A stretch of 64,000 nucleotides of DNA from Tanypteryx hageni. Its lineage: Eukaryota; Arthropoda; Insecta; Odonata; Petaluridae. A program made the translations under genes and the position numbers. Below are positions 32,903 to 45,105 of this stretch, piece by piece (position 1 is the first letter of the stretch; each line of letters begins with the position of its first letter). The notes under the pieces were generated by a model. The model had not been told where the DNA came from, made no database searches, and saw nothing but the letters and a program-made list of their open reading frames with translations. Location of the stretch: NCBI GenBank assembly GCA_028673005.1, contig CM054120.1, positions 57,038,057 through 57,102,056 of the forward strand, in the 5' to 3' direction.

Positions 32903-35521
32903 GCACTTCCGCTGTCATTGACGCTTTCATAATCAGTGAGGTGGAATGTTATTCCTTCGTCGGATTCGGAAGAAAGGTACAATTTTACAAATTAGATTTT
33001 ATTCAAACATACTTAAGACCAAAGCTTATTTTCGCCGAATTTTTTAGTTGGCACCTCGTGACGATAACGTTGGACAGGTGGTTATGTGCGTCAATCACAA
33101 GAAGTGTAAAGAAATGGGCAATGATATGGGACGGTTTAGAAGGGAGGGAAAAAATCCCGCGACAAAAGGTTGACGATTGGCTCAAAGGAAATTAAGAGAG
33201 GAAGACGTGTCCCCTCGATTGTTATCGCCGAGGCGCGCCGAAGCGAAGGTTGTGCCTTTATCAAGCCCTGCTTCGAGTAACGACTCTCCTCACGTTGCGC
33301 TGGTAATTACCAGTAAAATGTTAACAATCCATGAAATTTACTCACCGAATATCTCGTTCGATTGCGTCCGAAAGAGAAAACGTTAACGGCTGCGAGTCAG
33401 CTCGACGAAAGAAAATAAAGTAATTTTCGAGGAAAATTTATCAAAGTTTATGCGTATTGTTTCCAGTGTATGTATGTATACATTACTATTTCGCATATCT
33501 CAACCGCGCAAAAGATTAAAACTGACCGTCGTTAAACATTTATAGAAATCAATTTCCTCTCAAATTTTGGTATAGTGATTAATTGGCAATGTCTTTGATT
33601 TTTAGTCGGCAATGGGAATTTGTAATACGTTCGCAGAAATGATCTCCACATCAAAAATGAAATGTGTGACAATTTTCGACACAATCGTGAAGATTTGTCC
33701 TAGAAAAATTTACGGTGAGTTCTGTGTGTTATGTGAACAAATAGCTTAATCGTGGAATATATATTGTGCGCTGTTGTATTTTCACCGTCTGTAGTTGTGT
33801 CGGAATTTCTGCCTATGACTTTTGAGATACATACTATTCTCACCCATGCGCTAATTAAGTTAGAATTCTCTTTGATGCATTAACGCCAATTTCATCGATA
33901 GTCATCCATTATATACCTTTTTACACTTCACCGTTGAGAACGAATGATGCCACACAATACTTTTCTGGTTCATTTTACTCATGCTTTAGTCGCGCGATAC
34001 TCGGAAGGATCACGCAACACGCTTATTTCTGTCAAATTTTACGTACAACCATCTCTCCGAGTACCGTAAATATTTGGCCTCCTCTCTTAAAATTCCTTCT
34101 CTAGTCTCTCGAATTAATTATTTTTATGTTATTGGATGAAATACAGATGAAACGAAATCAAACATCCACTTGTCATTCATTTTACTTGTGAAACCAAGCC
34201 TACAGATCATGGTCGTCCATGGACATTTGCAGGACTGTAAAGTTTTTAACTGAAAACGCTTTCGCACGAACCCACACGCACACAACAATGGGCCTCGGCG
34301 TGAGTTGGGTTTGAGAGGCGAGAGCCGGCAGTTTCTAAGTGCGTCATTATAGCAACGCCGCTGCTATGAGTCGTGATCTGAGGAGGTTGTTGTTTTCGCG
34401 TCTCAGGCGGTTGATTTCCTCGCCACGGTCCCACGGTCTTGCACATGCAGAAACACACGCACAACACACAATTTTGCGCACTTCTCTCAGCAGTGCCTCG
34501 TGTTAAGTGCGGAAGAATGACGAAACGGTAAAAGGTTAAACATGAAATGGTAAATCATTCTGTTGATTTAAGAAATATTTTATTATAAATTCTCCACGGA
34601 AAATTATTATTGCATATACAGTATTTATCATTACTTTTTCTAGTGTGCTTGAAGAAATGTTTCGCGCATGAAACTTATTCTGAGGTTGAAACGGAATAAA
34701 TGCTTTTATTACATTAATATACATGCACAGGAAAATCTCTTTGACTACGAGAAGGTTTTCTCACTAGCTTTTCTACTAAATTGATCAAAAATATTGAATT
34801 TTTTTACCTTCCCTTAAAGTTCGAGTTTTATTACAATATGGGTGGTGTTAAAATCACATTTTTCACCGTCGCCCTAAAATACTTATTTGAAACGTGATTG
34901 TTATTAGCCTTTAAGAAATCCCTTATTAACTATTACATATTTGTAAGCATATGGTCTCCATTAACTAAGGACATATTTGTATATTTATCCCATTTTTTTC
35001 TTCCGAAGACGAATTTGATATATATGAAAATTGGGACACGAGCTGCGAGTACTTCCACATACGTCAGTTGGAGAGTTTGGAGTATGATAGTTATTTCCTG
35101 GATGATTCGCCACAAAAGCAACCGCCTGAAATATTTTCAGGTAATTTTCTTAATATCTCCATCACAAATTAATACTCATTAACGGCACATATATGATAGT
35201 AACTCGAGTTCTATCCCTCGATTTAAACAGTTTTGGCACATCAGTGGTGTAACTACAAATCCTGCCCCTCCCCCCTGCGAAAATGTTGAACAACTATATA
35301 TTAAATCGTTCTACATTCGCTTCGAAAATGTTGATATGAATTTAAAAAATGCACTATTTAATATATAGTTTTATTTACAAGTAATTGGGCATTTTCAATG
35401 GGGTGATTTTGTGTTCCTCTTCTTAAGTTTTTCTTCTTCTAATTTTCTTTCCGTCTTTTTCACAGCTGCTAGTCGCACTTTAATTATCCTTTTCCGTCTA
35501 AATAAATACGTAAAACAATAA
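32903..35521 (+). CDS. unrecognised four-exon gene, 3' part (5' end unknown)
   Basis: Exon 32903-32976 follows CTTCTCAG (phase 1 in, phase 0 out) and encodes TSAVIDAFIISEVECYSFVG and four more residues. Its donor GTACAA is weak, and the frame stays open to 33195, so a later donor is possible. Exon 33606-33714 lies between GATTTTTAG and GTGAGT, phase 0 to 1, and contains GICNTFAEMISTSKMKCVTI. Exon 35009-35140 lies between CTTCCGAAG and GTAATT, phase 1 to 1, and is acidic and Tyr-rich (EYFHIRQLESLEYDSYFLDD). Terminal exon 35466-35521 follows CTTTTTCACAG, reads ASRTLIILFRLNKYVKQ and stops at TAA. Phases agree at all three joins. The product has five Cys. No family was recognised. The short phase-1 terminal exon resembles the array genes. 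Confidence 0.5.
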
Positions 35522-35716
35522 ATATGACTGCAGGGTGTCTTGATACGCAATTAATAAACTAAATATTATCTTACTTAGGAATTTCCCAATTTCCCCGTTT
35601 TTATGAAAGCATTGTCTTCTATAACGCAGATATGTATGTACAGGGACGGATTTCCCATTTGGTATAAATATGCTTAGGGACGTTCGAGTTCTAGTAATAC
35701 GATGATTATTGTTCAT

Positions 35717-35778
35717 CTACATCACCATGATACCCTGCAAGTCATCTTATTAGTGGATGGCAGGGTATGTTCATGTAG
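35717..35778. repeat. imperfect inverted repeat, mobile-element-like
   Basis: CTACATCACCATGATACCCTGC pairs imperfectly with GCAGGGTATGTTCATGTAG around a loop of about 20 bases. One arm (GCAGGGTATCATGTAG) occurs again at 45434-45450, so it belongs to a dispersed repeat. Confidence 0.45.
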
Positions 35779-35799
35779 TTAAAAGAATTTATATTATGT

Positions 35800-38700
35800 T
35801 TATCTTAACCATCCGTGAGAAATCCTAACATTCGCAAATGACATATATTTAAGTACGTATAGCTTAATACTTTATTTTTACGGAAAACACGAAATTCGAG
35901 ATGCTTTGTAAAGGGGCGCGTAATTTTTAAATCCGGCCCTGCATGTCTAACAATATATAATAATATGAATGAATAAATACATTATAATGCAATAAGATAA
36001 AGACTAAGTTGTATTTTGTTTCTCTCCTCAAACGCACCGAAAAATACTGGAAGTTTTCTGGTAAGCTTCACACTTCAAGAGTTATACTCCAACTACGTAT
36101 ATTCGGGGATAAGTTTCCACATCCACAGTGCTAAACTCAGTCTCCTTCCTTTCGTTTTGCTTAATGAACACAGCACACAAGACCACCCTTTTGTTTTTCA
36201 TATGGGTCTGATGGATCCAGATGGATCTCAAGGAATAATTTTTAACTTCATAAGGCCAGGCGCCCTGATATGCTCCGTTTACAGTGGGTGGAAAAATAGC
36301 AATGTTGAGTCCTACGTCGCCAGACTCTTCGGGGCCCCCAGACCCTTTGCCCCCGCCCCCTATCGCTGTGGAGGACCTGGCAGCATAGTGGGGCACATAT
36401 TTATATAATGTATTTTCATTGTCACAACTGATTGAAAATAATATTTTTCCAAGGCTGCGATAGGAAAACATTTAAAACTACAGAATGACTCAATATATGA
36501 AACAACAATTGAAATAGCTAATTTTTATGCGGAGAGATTATTTTTCATTCGTAAACGCACTATTAATTTAAAAATAATTATTGAATGCGATAGAGATTAT
36601 ATTTCCACAAAAGATAACAAACCGTTCAAGAAAATTAAGTCTATGATTATTTTTTTTAAATTATTGGATTTTTGTTTAAGCACCTCGGTTTTATTTTTGA
36701 TGAATCCAGTTAGCCGAATAATCCGTAACTTTTTGGTATTACATGATCACAGTGTTATAAAAATAAACCACAGTGATTTTGCTTTTTTGGAATTTCAAGG
36801 TTTTGATTCTCATTCCGACGCGTGATGACGACGTTCTACGTTAAAACTGGGTAGCATTATGGTTAAATAAAATCCAGTGGCAGAGCCGTCCCTAGGGTAG
36901 TGTGAATTGGGGCGACCGCCCCGGGCCCCGCACTTTGGGGTGGGGGGGGCGCTTCTATATCACCGCAAGTAAACCCGCACAAGTCGATTTGCCCCGGGCC
37001 CCGCACCGCTATAGGGGCGACCCTGTCCAGCGGTTACAAAAAACTGTGTCATTATTGTTTATTTTCATGAATCTTTTGTTTATTTTTGCCTCATAAATTT
37101 TATCTTTTTCTATTTTTTGTAAAAAATCGATCTTCTTTTGCTTCGTTTCAGTTTTCTGAAGATCTCCATCTAAAACGGATGGGTAAGATTATTAAGTTTT
37201 GACTGCAAAGATTCCATTAGGGATGCAAAAAAAATTTAAAATGGTACCGAAATGGAACTGCGATTAGCTTAGCTAAATAAAACTTTTCTAAATTAAAAAT
37301 GGAATATCATTCGATAAAGTTAATGCTTCGTAACAATAATACAAGACAGGATGAAAAAATGTTGTTTATATACCCATTCCTACGGTGAAACCTCTTTTAG
37401 CGACCGCCCCTAGAAACGACCCTTTAGGAGCCGTCGGTTTACGCATAACAAAAGTGGCTAATGTTGACATTAACCACTAACCTATAATAAAAGCAATGAT
37501 GGCATTATGAGGGTCGACTTGGCTAATATTGTTTAATAAAATTTTATATTTCATCATATTATATTTAATTTATCTGCTAAAAATAATACACTTATTGGGT
37601 AAATACGCCAATAAAAGAAACTACCGCATTACTTAGCCTTACTCATCGCACTATCAATTTGCAACGCTATCCGACGTATTCTTCCATTTGAAATTTTGCT
37701 GACGGAGGGTTCGGTCCACACTCTAAGTGAGCCTATGCAGAACAAGCTATGGCGGTGAGGATTACTGTTCGTGTGCCATCCTACGCGTGGGTGACTGCAA
37801 GAGTGCGCGTTTCTTTCTTTCGTAATTACCTAGGAAAAAGTAATTTTCTCTAAGCCGCCGCAAGGGCATAAGAAACGTGCCTTTTCAGCAGTCGAGAAAT
37901 ATCGTCTAGACGGAGTCGGATTTATTACCGTCCCGTGACAGGGCGCGTCCGCCTCGCACGTAGTGTTTGTCGAAAGGCGCTCAAGGAGATACCACACGCA
38001 CTGACCTGCCTCGAGAACCACTTGTTCGGAACTCAACTGTCTAACGCGGCTCCGCAAAATTCAAAATAAATTAAAAATAAAAAGCACGTCATTTCCTCCA
38101 TAGGGGAACAAAGGAGTAGCGCTATATACGCCTTACATCTGCCTTCGCTGGCAAAGTTTTAGAAAGAAGTATTTATTTGAAAAAGGTCTAAGTAAAAAAA
38201 TGGCGGCGTGGTGTAATAAAAACGAAATAAGTCTCTACTATTTTTAATTTTTGAGGCAACGCTAAAGTCGGCGAGAAAATGTGATTTGGTGCAGCTCTAA
38301 AGAGTACCGGAAACCCACGTGCGGGTTGGGGTGACGCGACCTATGCGAAAGAGAACCCATTTTTTTGTGAGGGCGCTAAATTTTTTCAGGGGCTTCAAAT
38401 TCGTTCCGGCGGGATTAAGCGAGATTAAGCGGGATTAAGCTGGATTAAGCGGGATTAAGCGGGATTAATCGGTACGCAAAACACGCAAGTGCGTGGGTCC
38501 CAAAAAAACGGGACCCAGAGTGGGCAGACTCTTTTATGCATTCGATTAAATTTTCTGAGTTGAAAGGGCCGCCAAGAAGAACGATACTTGCAATCGTGAA
38601 TTGCGGGACCACCCTGCGTATCGGAAGCAGTGGCGGATTACCGCAAAGGCGCATGAGGCGCTCGCCTTGGGCCCCGATACTCATGGGGACGTCGAAATAG

Positions 38701-40284
38701 CCAAAACTCGACTTTTTTCACTATTTTATTTAGTAAAATATTTCACAAATAAACTAATATAATATTTACGTACACAACTCGTGTTTTTACTTAGGTTTTA
38801 TTACAATGTAACGGTTATATTGTAACATCCTTTGCGTAATTCGCAAATACATCTCACGGTTTCCACTGTCGGGTGCTATTGGCTATTGTCGTTCCTCGTC
38901 CCGCTGCATAGAGATACTAAGCGCCACAAGACTTTTGATGGAGGATTGAATAAATACTTAAAGGAACAACTTAATGATGAAAAAGTTATTGGAAAAAACG
39001 AGTTCCAAGGATCAAGTTTTTTACAATTTAAGGATATGGTTGGAGTTTCAACGTGCTAAGCTTGTGGACTATGTGTCTTAAATACGTGGAGGGCAAGGAT
39101 CCCACATACGTGAGGCCCATGTGTCTCTTGATACGGCCTTGAGTGTATTCTAATTTATGCATCAACATAAGGATTGCGGAAGTAACTTTAAAATGGTGAC
39201 GTAACGCTAAGTCAGTCACACATTTGACCATAGATCAAATAGTTCATGTCGACTCTACAAACACAAAAAATCTAAATACGTAAATTAATCTTTTTGTTCA
39301 TCTTCTTTAAGCAATATCTAATAATAATGGATTCATTATATTCATTTAACGCTTCAGTAAATAAGTGATTTTTTCTCTTGAGTATATACCTTCTTTATCT
39401 TCCAAAAATACGTTCCTTAGCATTTGATTCGATTTAACTATCACACAGAAGTAGTATTTTAATCAAGAATTTACATGTATACTGCAAATAAATTCAAAAC
39501 AGCTTTTAAAATTATAATGCAATTAAATGTTTCACTCTGGGAAAGAAATAAATTACTTTTCTCAAAAAGTCTCTCTAGCATTAATTTATTTTTTGCTTGT
39601 AAGGCTTCCCTTATTTATAGAAATGGTGATGGTTTCTTTTTGCTGTTGATTTATGCTTTTTGTTTATTGGAATCATCTCTAGATAGGAGCAAGGGACACC
39701 CACTCGGGGTATTTCTTCTCCCCGCTTGACCCTGCTGGGAAGAGCGTGCAGCCGGTCATGTCCTTCATTCGAATCAACCATACGGGTATTCCCCTATACT
39801 GATAAAGAATTACTCATTCCGTGAACAAAGAAAGCGACAGGATATTTTCATAGGTCCAATGTCACAAGAACCTAGTGAATTTTAACAACAGAAAAAAAGC
39901 ATTTATTTCTCCCAGCATTCCACTGTAGTCATTTTTCTCGGAGAGTTTGATGGTCTTCGCGTACGACATTGAACATCACATATCTTTGAAAGGTGAGTTT
40001 CCGAATGGTGCAGATATAGTATACAATTATACAAATATGTGCAAGAAATATAAAAAGGATCGGATAACAAAATTGATGAAAAATGCGATTCTGGTTTGAA
40101 AATATGCATCAAAATTGTTTAACTAAATGTGCATTTATTTTAACGATATTTACATCCGATAACAGTGTCGCACGAAAGTTCATTAAAACTTAAAAGTAAA
40201 CCATTCATATTACAATAAGATACAATAAAATTATAATAAAATAGATACGTTTTCCGAAAAGAAGGAGAAAAAATCCGACGTCGT
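35800..40284. other. gene-poor stretch with remnants of small elements
   Basis: GC-rich patches at about 36330-36370, 36878-37040 and 38628-38700 look like ends of hAT-type non-autonomous elements (for example CAGTGGCAGAGCCGTCCCTA and AGTGGCGGATTACCGC). No intact gene was recognised. Confidence 0.45.
38409..38470. repeat. 10-bp minisatellite
   Basis: Six tandem copies of GGATTAAGCG with single-base variants. Confidence 0.9.
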
Positions 40285-40426
40285 TATGTAAGTAGGCGCG
40301 TGGGGTCTTAAATGGCCCCATCGATAAAAAAATTCAATTTCACTATGCAATTAAGTACAGAAAAACTATAGCATATTTTAAAGCTGTGGGGTCTTTAAAG
40401 ACCCAACTCGCCTACTTAAGGGTTAA
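40285..40426. mobile_element. TTAA-type MITE (piggyBac-like ends)
   Basis: TAAGTAGGCG on the left and CGCCTACTTA on the right are exact inverted repeats. The right end continues AGGGTTAA, as expected for a TTAA target followed by CCC. Each end also holds a GGGGTCTT palindrome, perfect on the right as GGGTCTTTAAAGACCC. Confidence 0.6.
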
Positions 40427-40691
40427 AATTTATTCTGAAACGTACGCGTTCCTCAAAATGCCCTTTTCAAATACCGCCAAAAAGAACTTCGGCCAAACCC
40501 AAGCTCCGCGTTGTGAGCTTATCTCGGCGAAGAATTCTAACGTACTTTCCGTGAGTCACTCTGCGCGTCGGTAACTGCGAAAGTCGATGTTTTCACTGCC
40601 GGGAATGGCGGTTATGGTCGGCTTCATCTTCGAGCGTACTCAGTTTATCGCTCGAACGGAAAACGGCGAGGACTCTCCACGTTTACGTTTC

Positions 40692-40870
40692 ACAATATGG
40701 ACGATCATCAGATGGAAAAGATTTTCGACTAAGAGATCCTGAAAAAAGAACATAATATATTTATATCTATGTTCAATTCAATTCAAAATTATAGATATAA
40801 ATATATTATGCTCTTTTTTCAGGATCGCTTATTAGAAAATCTTTTACATCTGGTGATCGTCCGATATTGT
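40692..40870. repeat. long hairpin, 70-80 bp arms
   Basis: 40701-40770 and 40791-40860 are inverted copies with about seven mismatches by hand count, separated by 20 bases. Pairing extends outward to ACAATAT/ATATTGT with one bulge. It may be a fold-back element or a source of double-stranded RNA. Confidence 0.75.
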
Positions 40871-43800
40871 AGGGTACGTTGTGGCGGTTTTCAAGCCTAA
40901 GCAAGTTAATAGAACTGTAATTATCGTATCAAGGAATAAGAGCTTAAGCTTCAAAAGAGAAAATTTTAAATAAGAAATGCTATCTCCAATAGCAATAACA
41001 AGGTTATGAAGAACCATATACGCATGTACGCTACAATGGAGCCATCTTTAGCGATAATTCACCTAAAATAAATTCTAGTAAATAAATTTGATACTTAAGT
41101 TGTTATTCTTGAATGTGATTTCTGCCATAAGACAAACTCGATAATTCTCTAGTGCATTATAATATCTTGTTATTATCCTCATTAGTTACATAAATCTCGG
41201 GTAATTGTGGAGCGATGATAGTAATTAAGGATATGGGAACCGTTTTTGGGGACATAGTGAATGGGAACGAGGAGTCCTGAAATATTCTTTTCTGCCTTTG
41301 TAGCTGTTAAATGGATGAAGAAATAAACCCTCTTTTGTTAAATCGTAATTTTAACCCAATATGTCACAATACATTACATCACATCATAATTCGTGATTAA
41401 GTTTTTGTAGAAGAAACGAGCTTTCCACCAAAATTATCCAAAAATAAAATGTAACGACCTCGATTTTTCTTGAATTTTGATAACAAGGTTTATCGAATCT
41501 TAAATGAATAATTTCATCAAATATAAATTCAAAAATTTTACCCTGATATTATAACTATAGTTTTTTCATTCTTCATAAAAGAGAATTTATCAATTTATAA
41601 AAATGGCAAGTAATTACTTAGGAAAATAATTAGTTTGAATGGCTATTAAGTGCCGTATCCTTGATCGTATGCAACCACAATATCATCATATATACGGTCT
41701 TATAACGTGCGTGAAGTTTTAGCACCGTGATTCGGGCAGCGTTTGGAAGCCGGACGTTTGGGAGACAGACGATTGAGAAGCGGACGTTTGACAGCAGACT
41801 TTATACGAGCAGACTTTTGAAGCGTCGGTTTTTCGGGGTCGGTTTATTGTAAAAAGTTACGGTTAACATTTAGCGGTCGAACGGTTACTAAAGGGACGAC
41901 AGTGCATTTGCTGTTGTCCAAGGGGTCCCTCATGGCTGTGCTCTCCAGCCGGTGTGCGGTGACGAAGTACTAAGTGTGCCGCGGGAGGTTCAGAGTTTGT
42001 CCAAGGGAAAATCCGAATTTGTAAATCTCAAGCTACAAACGAGCGTAACAAGTTGGCCCTCTGAGTTTTGACAATGCGTCACACTCTCTCGACAAAGCTC
42101 CACGAAGTAGGAAACATACGTAAAAACCTGAAAAATTCTTACCCTTCTAAAGGTTCCATCTATTCCCACTGATAGGTCTATTTCTTTCTTACAGTGATAG
42201 CAAACGAGAAAAAAATCGTTTCGTTAAGTTTCTCGTTACGACCAAAAAAATTATATCGTTTTTGTTACGTTTTTTGTTACACTCAAATTTTAATTTCGCT
42301 TTTCGTTACATTTAACGTATTAACGAAAAATGTTACTACAAATTAATGAAATTGAGTTAATAGCTCTTTCATGTATATAAATATATATATATTTTTATTT
42401 ATATTTGTAACCCACATCGGAATTCATACAAATTCTAAACGAATGAAACTGCTGATCAGTTGTTTAAAAAATAAGATATTTCTAACTAAAGAGACTTACA
42501 TCCTCTGCAACATTAATGACAACATAACCTTTATTTTACGAGTCCTTAGGCAGTGATATTCGGCACAAATTGAGATGACATGAGTAAATCCCCATATATG
42601 GTTTGATGTTTTAGCCTAGCTAAAACATCAAGCATCAAAATAAATGGAAATAATTATATTTTTTGCGTTGCATCGTCAATTGTGCACATCCAACTATTAC
42701 ATGCCAAATTTCAGATTCCCGTCTCGTCAACTTCCGCGGAGTGATGTCTCCGTTTGCATAACTCATCATCTCCTTAACAATGCGCATTAAGAAAAAAATT
42801 AAAACAAATGTAGAAGGTACAACTTTTATTAATATGACAATCATAACCAAATTATTTCATCCCAACAAAAATTTGAAAAGCTGATAAATTACAAAAATAA
42901 TCTCCTACTTCCACTGGAATTATTACAGCCAAAAACTAATCATCTCTTGACAATTTAATGAAAATACTTTATATAAAATTTCTAATTGATCCTGTAATAT
43001 TTCCAGCATGAATGCTGACAATGATGATTATGTTGATTTTATTGTATTTAAAAAAATTATAACAGGATTTTACAGGACATTTTGATGCTAGAAACACGAC
43101 ATTGAAAATAAATAGTTTTAGCCTATGACCTACATATGTTATCAAAATATGCAGAAAATAATAACACCAAACTGAGGGATGGAATATTTTTATTATCCAA
43201 GGATATAACTTAAAATTTGTTCTCATTTTTCATTTGCTTATATGTTTAAAGGAATTAAACACTAATTTAAAGTATAATTTTTTAAAAATTGATATTTTTT
43301 ACAATCTCATTTTATAGACTAAGATTATTTAATAAATTTTTACTTTAAAATATTTCCTCGATTTAGTCGCCAACCAAATTTTACGTTATGAAATCTTAAT
43401 TTATGGTCATTCATTTTTATCTCTCGATATTTTTTATTTCACACTAGCGGAAGTACCCGGCGTTGCTCGAGTCTAAAGTTAAGAATAAATAATCAATGCA
43501 GTGTATACAGAAACACTTTAAGTACAAAAAAGTTGCAAGTTATTTCACTCAATTCAACGTTGTTCGGGTTTCTGATTCAATATTAATAAGAAAATTACAT
43601 ATTAGTGTTAATCACCCAACCTTCTATTACATAAAAGTCCTATATTCTTTGATACTTTGTTAATAATATTGCACCCAACTTAATAAAGATTAATTATTTT
43701 GATGCAGATAAATGTTTTAAGTTTTGAGCTGTATAGTTTTGGCATTTCTGATGAACTTTTTTTTAACTTTGCATTTTTACATTTTCTCTATTTTTTCGCA

Positions 43801-44443
43801 ATTTTCGCACTATACACCTTTAAAATATGCCTCCTGAATTTTATACTATTTATTATATAGTACAAAGAAATATTTAAATCAGTTTCTCATTTCATATCGG
43901 TCAAACCATTTTTATACGATGAGTACTTTTTTAAATACGCCACGGGATTTATTAGGGACATTTGTTTTTAATTAGTCCCGCTTGACAACAGCTAAAAAAA
44001 GTATTACTACAGGTTTTGTAGCGAAAAATGTTTTTCTTATCACATTTCTACGGAAATAAAAAATAATTGCAAAAATCGTCAAAAATTAGGTGGGCCCTGC
44101 TTAGTACACCTGCATTACTAAGAAAAAAATGTGCTCCATATAAAATAGAAAATACATGCATTATAAATAGAAAATTATTAGGTCGTTTAACACTTTCTTT
44201 TACAAATATAAATAATATGATAACAAAAATATATAAGAAATAAGGATAAGATCAAATAAGAAGAGAAAGATATGAGAAGAAAGAAATAATAAAAATGAAT
44301 GAATGAAGAACCGAAAAAAAAATAATTTTACCGGAATCAAACCCAAACACCTCATCACGCGAACCCTTCCCTCTAAACACCCACGTAATCAATAACAATT
44401 CATTCAACCAAGAAAACATCCGCCTTCAGAAACGAGAAAAATG
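40871..44443. other. AT-rich stretch without recognised genes
   Basis: 41720-42060 is GC-richer and repeats GGACGTTTG-like motifs. It could be the leader of an old retroelement. A perfect 13-bp stem lies at 42603-42631. At 43450 GTACCCGGCGTTGCTCG looks like a dispersed repeat. No open frame with a known domain was found. Confidence 0.45.
42603..42631. repeat. perfect 13-bp stem-loop
   Basis: TTGATGTTTTAGC and GCTAAAACATCAA are exact inverted copies around CTA. Confidence 0.85.
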
Positions 44444-44540
44444 ATCTGCTACGATAGATCAATGGTAGAATATCCGCCCGGCAAGTGGAAGACCCGGGTT
44501 CGATTCCCGGTCATAGCAGACTTTTTCTCGCTTTAAAATT
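44444..44540 (+). repeat. tRNA-Gly-derived repeat, copy 2
   Basis: 44448-44518 folds like copy 1, with TGGTAGAATATCCGC and CCGGGTTCGATTCCCGG. The anticodon loop is CCGGCAA, so U33 is again missing. A T5 run follows. Sequence shared with copy 1 extends from GATCTGCTACG through AAAATTATT. Confidence 0.7.
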
Positions 44541-44987
44541 ATTCCCAGCTTTAAAGTTGCTTTACTTGCATACGCGGTTCTTCCTAGCTCAAGAAGTCGG
44601 CAACAATTGGATATACATGACAACCATAAGTTTTCGATTAAAAAAATTCGAAATTTTGCTGTTTAAAGTGTCATTTAGGAACTCTTTGGTCCGTATTTGA
44701 AATTCGACGGTTAGGAAACAAAACTTCATTTATTTCTGCGTTCCTGGGTTTAAGTCTGGAACTCGTTCTATGGTTATTAGTAATTTTTAAGTCCAAATTA
44801 AAATTTGTCTACACTCATTCCCGTGTTATTAAAATGGGAAAAATTAGAAGAGATTATGTTTTTAAAAATTAAAAGGGTCAACCAAATCGGTTTAAAAACC
44901 CTACTACACCACTTTTCTCTGCACTGCAATTAAAATGATGCCTTTATCTTGCATCTATGTTCTATAGATCTCGAGTTATACAATCAG

Positions 44988-44989
<2 letters not shown>

Positions 44990-45022
<33 letters not shown>

Positions 45023-45105
45023 TACATACATACATACATACATACATACCAACATACATACATACATACATACATACATACACACATACATACATACATA
45101 CATAC
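44990..45105. repeat. CA and CATA microsatellite
   Basis: About 28 bases of CA followed by about 90 bases of CATA with a few interruptions. Confidence 0.95.
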
